Assembly (NCBI RefSeq): GCF_036850765.1
Contig: NC_089495.1
Span: forward strand, 24,210,875-24,274,874
DNA length: 64,000 nt
Origin: Saccopteryx bilineata
Taxonomy: Eukaryota; Chordata; Mammalia; Chiroptera; Emballonuridae
Direction of reading: 5' to 3'
Shown here one piece after another: positions 59,506 through 64,000 of the stretch; position 1 is the first letter of the stretch, and each line of letters opens with the position of its first letter. A program made the position numbers and the translations under genes. The notes beneath the pieces were generated by a model, which was given only the letters and a program-made list of their open reading frames with translations, made no database searches and was not told where the DNA came from.

Positions 59506-60639
59506 TGTCACAGGCTACCACACAGGCATGGGAACGTTGCTGCACTAGAGACATGCAAAAGTAAAACTGAATGTCTAAGTCTCATGTCAAGCACTGTTAG
59601 ATACACCCACACTTTACACTTCTGTCAAGGATAGTGATATATAAAAAAGAGGTGAAGTATAAGAACTAAATGATTAGAAAATAAATTATAAACCTCAAGT
59701 ACATTTGGAAAGAGAAGTGATCAGTTGAGAGGAGAAAGCCCCTCAGAGGCCTCAGGCTGTCATCACCTCTAAGTAAACTGAGAATTGTATTTCTCTTATC
59801 AACGATGAGCTGCTGGATAGATCAGGCCTCATTATAACAAACCACAAGTGACTATCTAAATTCTCACACTAAAATAAATTCTATTCTAATAAATGCACAT
59901 GGTCTAATGTGTGTGTTTCTCATGAGCGTGCAGTGACATGTGCCGATAGGGGATCTGACCTCTCCTAGCTTTCTTCCAGCCTAGTGGCATTTCCTGTCCC
60001 TTCCCTCCCTTGTCCCCTGAGTGCTCGTATAACTTGACAATATCTCTGTAGTCACTTGAAAATGGGAGCCTTGTGTCATTGGAATGTATATGTTCTATTA
60101 GAAACTGGCATAAAAATTCAAAAGTGGAATTCATGGAAGGAGTATAGCCTCCCAATTACTAATCAAATCATTTCCCTGGATTGGTGGAAAGAAAGAGCCA
60201 TTCTCTTTTTATTTCAATTCCCAAAGTACAGTTTTCAGTAGCAGTGTTCCGGGTCCCTGACAGTCATGGGGGCAGTGAGCAGTGCAAGAGAGGAAAAGAT
60301 AAAATTTGTTGAATCCTTACTCTATCAAGACATTTTCGGAACAATTTATTTTAATTTTCTTTAGTCCCCAGAGCCAGTTGGTTCTCTTTAAATGTTGCAT
60401 TACGAAAAACAAAACTGAAATTCATAAAATTTTAAGCAGTTAGCCATAAAGCCTAGGTAGAGGGCGGTAGAGGAGTGAAGGAAGGTTTCATTAAAGGAAT
60501 CACCACTGGGTTAGTAAGAAAGATGAATGTGAGTTACCCGAGGAAAGAGAGGTGGAGGACATCCTTTGTGAAGAATGTGCTGTGGGTAGGGACATACAAA
60601 TAAGGAAAGAGTAGCTAAAGGGCGGTGTGTGGGGCAGTA
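59506..60639. other. Non-coding sequence, nothing recognised
   Basis: No gene or named repeat. Confidence 0.4.
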
Positions 60640-62215
60640 CACGAAAGCGGAGACCGAGGATGTGAGCAGGGGCTAGTCCAGGTTCTGCTTTTCTAACCTC
60701 TGTCAGGGATTTGGCTTCACCCTAAAAGCAGTGGGAAAGCCATTGAAAAACTTCCGTACGAACAGTTGTGCTCTCTCAATGCAGTATTGCAGCTGTAGAG
60801 CGGAGTAGCTGTTAACATGGAAAAGACCATCAGTTCAGTGCTCTGGGTGAAATGCCACAGTTGTGTTGACAGTGTAGTTCTGGAAGAAATGAAGGTGTAG
60901 ATAATTAGGGATGAGAGATAGACATAATAGAATTTATTGATAGGAGGACATGAAGAGGGAAAAAGTTATTTAAGGTGACACAGAGCTCTGCATGACATAG
61001 AAAGTGATGGCATTTACAGAGATAGGGAACATCAAAGAGCACTTGACTTTTAAAAATTGGGTCATTTGTTGATTTTTATTAGTGTGGGATTAGGAGTATG
61101 GATCACATCATTGGTTTGGAACTTGTCGTATCTGCCACACCTGTGAACTGTGTAAAAAGTAATGTGCAGGGTCAGTTGGACACATGAATCTGGACTCTAG
61201 AAGAGAAATCTAGGTCACAGCTTTGGAGATGGGTCTGATGAGACCACCTAAGATGAAGAACTGGATAGTTACCCGCTGCGTTAAGAAGAGTGAACCTGCA
61301 AAGAGAAACAGAGGAACCAGATAGAAGGTAAATGGAAGGCAAAGAAATTGATGTTTCAAAATGGAGAAAGGCATAAGTAGTATCAAATGCCCTAAGAGAT
61401 CTTCAGAGATAAGGAAGAAAACACTTTTATCAGTTTTTAGCAACATGGAGGTTCTAGGTAGTTCTAGAAAGAGCCCACTCAGAGGTGGAGGCAAGAATGG
61501 GAAGGAGTTGAAAAATAAAGGTTTAAGAAGAATATAGAAAAGTACAGACTACTCTTTTTAGCGAGGAATGGAAGGAGAGAGAGGGGAGAACAGTGGGGGG
61601 GAGAGAGAATAGGTAAGGTGGTCAGTGCTGGAGGAATGCAGAGTGAAGGAAAGGAAGAATGCTTGGCGCAGAAAGAACAAAAGTGAAAGGGCCCTGAGGC
61701 AGAAGAGTGCTTGGGATGCTTGAAGAAGAGCAAGACAGACAGAAAGACTGCAGCTGAGTGAGCAAGATTACTAGAGTTTACAGTTCATCTCAATGTGATG
61801 AGAATGCTTTGGGAACTTCCCAGCAAAGATGTAACATGACCTGATTTTCATGGCTGTAATGCACCAGACTGCCTTGCAGAGAAGAGACTGTAAAGGAGGC
61901 AGGGATGGAAGGACTGGGTGATGGGATCAAATTGAAGATTGTTCAGTTAACATTAAGCTGAAGTTTATTTAGCATCTACTATATACCAGGCAGCTATAGT
62001 CTAGGCAAGAGAAGTTGGTTTCTTGAACATAGACAAGAGAGAAGTGTTAGGCTTTAAATATAATTTGCTGATGACAGGAATGTGGGAATGAGAGGAAGAG
62101 ATAAGGCAAGGGTGATTTCAAGATTTTTGACTTGAGCAGTAGGTTAGCTTGAGAGTACCAGAGAGGAGCTGATTTGAAAGGGGAGCATCAAGAATTCAGT
62201 TCTGGAGTTGTTAAG
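60640..62215 (-). mobile_element. L2 LINE remnants, antisense
   Basis: The plus strand is purine-rich and follows antisense L2 in several pieces: 'gcagtgggaaagccattgaa' at about 60728, 'agggccctgaggcagaagag' at about 61688, 'gatgtaacatgacctgattt' at about 61829, 'tttatttagcatctactata' at about 61964, and 'aagggtgatttcaagatttt' at about 62107. At least two L2 copies are joined here, since an L2 3' terminus recurs in the middle. Confidence 0.6.
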
Positions 62216-62540
62216 GGAATAATTTTCATTTATAGGAGTCATATGAGAATAAATGAAGTAATGAATGTTAAAGACTTTGCAAAGAGCAATAAACACCAAA
62301 TGCTTATTGTTATTATTATTATTACTATTGTAGATAATAATGAAAAGCTGTATCCTGGTTTGGTGGGCACATAATGTTTTATTCTTGGCTTCATCACTAA
62401 CTTGCTCTGTGACTTCAAGTAACTTATTTATTCAATTTCATTCTCTTCCTGTCTGAATATTTTCAAGGTGAGTGTCATACGAGGAATTGACTAGAAGATT
62501 TATAAGATCCCAAGTGATTATAACAACCCAGGATTCTCTG
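62216..62540 (+). mobile_element. MIR-like remnants, plus strand
   Basis: 'gagaataaatgaagtaatga' and 'gcaataaacaccaaatgctt' with (ATT)n at about 62309-62327, then 'acttgctctgtgacttcaag' and 'ttcattctcttcctgtctga', fit two MIR pieces. Confidence 0.55.
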
Positions 62541-62697
62541 AAATGACTGGTTAGTAATATTGTGATTATTTTTTTACTCTACTGATTTTGATTTTCTTTT
62601 ATAATCAAACCACTTTCAAAGCAGATTTAGATATTGTTATAAGTATTGTGAATTAACTTATTTTAGGCTGTTGTAAATAAAAATATTTGGAGGGTGG

Positions 62698-62705
62698 CAA
62701 GATGG
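62698..62705 (+). promoter_or_regulatory. YY1-like motif at L1 5' end
   Basis: CAAGATGG lies about 10 bp from the inferred L1 start, the place where a YY1 site directs transcription start in human L1 (established for human). Binding here is inferred. Confidence 0.45.
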
Positions 62706-63120
62706 TGATGGAGTAGGCGGACATACCAACTTCCACCTCCCAGAATCAAAGTGGATTACAACTTAATTTTAAGAACTATCATCTGGAAAAACGAACTTTG
62801 GACTAAACTCAGAGGACTCTTTAACCATAGAAAACTGAAGAAGGTACACTGAGACTTGTAGGGATAGTGGAAATGCGGAGGGCTGCCCAGCTCCCTGGAG
62901 CAAATGGCAGCCCGGAGAGACTCACGTGGTGGGAATTGAGTTTAGTGGAGAGGGGAGGGTCCTGAGTCCCAGGAACAAAGCCCCAGCCTGCAGCCCCAGA
63001 GCCTAGAAGAGGCGTATGGACAGTATTTAGCTGCAAAACAAGTCAGGATACTGTTTGTGAAAAAGAGACAGATTTCTCAGACCAGGATTCTTCTTAAAGG
63101 GACTGCACAGAAAATCTCTC

Positions 63121-63999
63121 TCACAATGACCCACTCGGGGCTCCGGGGGAAGGGAGAGAGAAGAGGACCGGAGCAGCAGGAAGAGAGTGTAATCTAGGAG
63201 GCACAGGGAGAAACACTTTGAGGGACAGCCACCTTAACCCCTGGGCTGAGTAACTCCCCAAATCTGAAGGGAATATTTCCCCTGGAAACAGCAGTACTAG
63301 CAAAGGGAAGCAGGACACCAGCCAAACAAACTCTCTCACAGCACTCAGAGCAGAGTCACATAGAAAGAGGGAGCTTTTGGGACTACAGTATGGAGTGTTA
63401 GGATCTGAGCTATACCACCCCCACCCACATGGCTGAGGGCTCACTGGAGCATGGGCAGCAGCGGAATGAGGAAATGTGGTTCCGCTGGCAAGGGCAGAAG
63501 CTGGCCGGCCACGACTGAGACCCGGGTATGAGCTCAGTCTTACCCAGCTGGGCTGGAGGAGAAGCACGAAAGTGGTCAGGCCCAGCTGCAGGCCGTCTGC
63601 AACCCTGCCTGCAGGGGAAAAGTGGGAGCCCTGGAAGGGGTGGAGACCTGCTGCTGAGCAAGGTTGTGCAGGCATGCAGGCTTCTGGCCAGACACACGAG
63701 CCAGCTCCTCCCATGGGGTTGGGAAGAAAGCCCAGAACAGGAGGAGTCCCACAACTGAATGCAGTGCACAGCACGGCCCGGCCCACGGAGCCGAGGCTAG
63801 CAGCAGACCCACAAGCAGGCTCCTCCTGCTGGGTTGGGGTGAAAACCTGGAAACAGGTGGAGACCTGCAGCTGAGCAAAGGTGCTCACCCCTGCCTGTGG
63901 TGCTGAGGCTTGCGGCCTGGGCGCAGCACATAACCCTACCTGTGAGGGTGGGGCAAAAGCCGAGGCCACGGAGACTTGTAGACCCAGGCATGTGATCAC
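63121..63999 (-). other. Long antisense open frame in L1 5' UTR
   Basis: An open frame of at least 292 codons runs antisense through the L1 5' UTR and is still open at the window edge, so its true start is unknown. The predicted product is rich in Ser, Pro, Leu, Ala and Gly. It has a repeating F-x-P motif at residues about 15-17, 53-55, 91-93 and 127-129, a spacing of 36-38 residues that follows the DNA repeat period. A hydrophobic stretch (FVWLVSCFPLLVLLFPG-like, residues about 230-246) could span a membrane. Human L1 has a short antisense ORF0 in its 5' UTR, but nothing shows that this frame is related or translated. It may simply reflect GC-rich repeats without stops. Confidence 0.35.
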
Positions 64000-64000
64000 A

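Larger units (their letters stand above)
62689..64000 (+). mobile_element. L1 LINE 5' UTR, runs off the window
   Basis: The start GGAGGGTGGCAAGATGGTGA, followed by 'tggagtaggcggacatacca' and 'cacctcccagaatcaaag', is how mammalian L1 5' UTRs begin. The next 1.3 kb are GC-rich and purine-biased on this strand. From about 63470 to the end they form degenerate tandem units of roughly 108-118 bp, each with a 'GGAGACCTG'-like motif (63640, 63858, and GGAGACTTG at 63970). ORF1 would lie beyond the window. Having the extreme 5' end means this copy escaped the usual truncation. Confidence 0.85.

Noticed and set aside
63410..63906. Other overlapping frames (76-132 codons) in the L1 5' UTR
   Set aside because: Stop-poor GC-rich repeats open several frames at once. 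Only the longest antisense frame shows periodic motifs, and even that is uncertain.

Overview
This window looks like mammalian intergenic or intronic DNA, and the repeats point to a bat. It is AT-rich and full of decayed LINEs. It carries several families of tRNA-derived SINEs whose heads (a TGGCTCAGYGG A box and a GGTTCGATTCC B box), TCTC-rich bodies and (TAAA)n or A-rich tails match what I recall of SINEs from rhinolophoid bats (horseshoe and leaf-nosed bats, Rhin-1-like). Suborder Yinpterochiroptera, superfamily Rhinolophoidea, is my inference from these families and from non-autonomous hAT, piggyBac and mariner-like elements. No search was run.

I find no cellular protein-coding gene, exon series, rRNA, functional tRNA or CRISPR array. 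Nearly every open frame longer than 60 codons lies on a repeat, in either orientation. The only frames with a biological reading are a truncated mariner-like transposase N-terminus (21531-21854, minus strand) and a long antisense frame inside an L1 5' UTR at the right edge (63121-63999, minus strand).

Layout. 0-12 kb: L1 remnants on both strands, two MaLR/L2-type old repeats, two long SINEs with clear target-site duplications, a palindromic mini-element at 6.24 kb and a 72-bp direct repeat (11.39 and 12.21 kb). 12-24 kb: a long minus-strand L1 (14.4-16.3 kb) split by a TTAA-flanked piggyBac-type MITE, a 597-bp mariner-like element with 108-bp inverted repeats, a solo-LTR-like element and a hAT MITE. 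24-29 kb: a pair of related sequences arranged as expected of a retrocopy with a 5' inversion, beside an older diverged direct duplication. 29-42 kb: dense SINEs, a second copy of the LTR, and a hAT MITE with a perfect 8-bp duplication. 42-60 kb: L2, MIR, HAL1/L1 and MLT1 remnants with younger SINEs. 60.6-62.2 kb: minus-strand L2. From about 62.69 kb to the end: the 5' UTR of a plus-strand L1 that continues out of the window and may be full length.

The elements do not work together as a pathway. They record successive waves of insertion: ancient L2/MIR/MLT1/L1M, then DNA-transposon MITEs and LTRs, then young SINEs and L1s mobilised by the L1 machinery, as the 13-18 bp target-site duplications and A-rich tails show.
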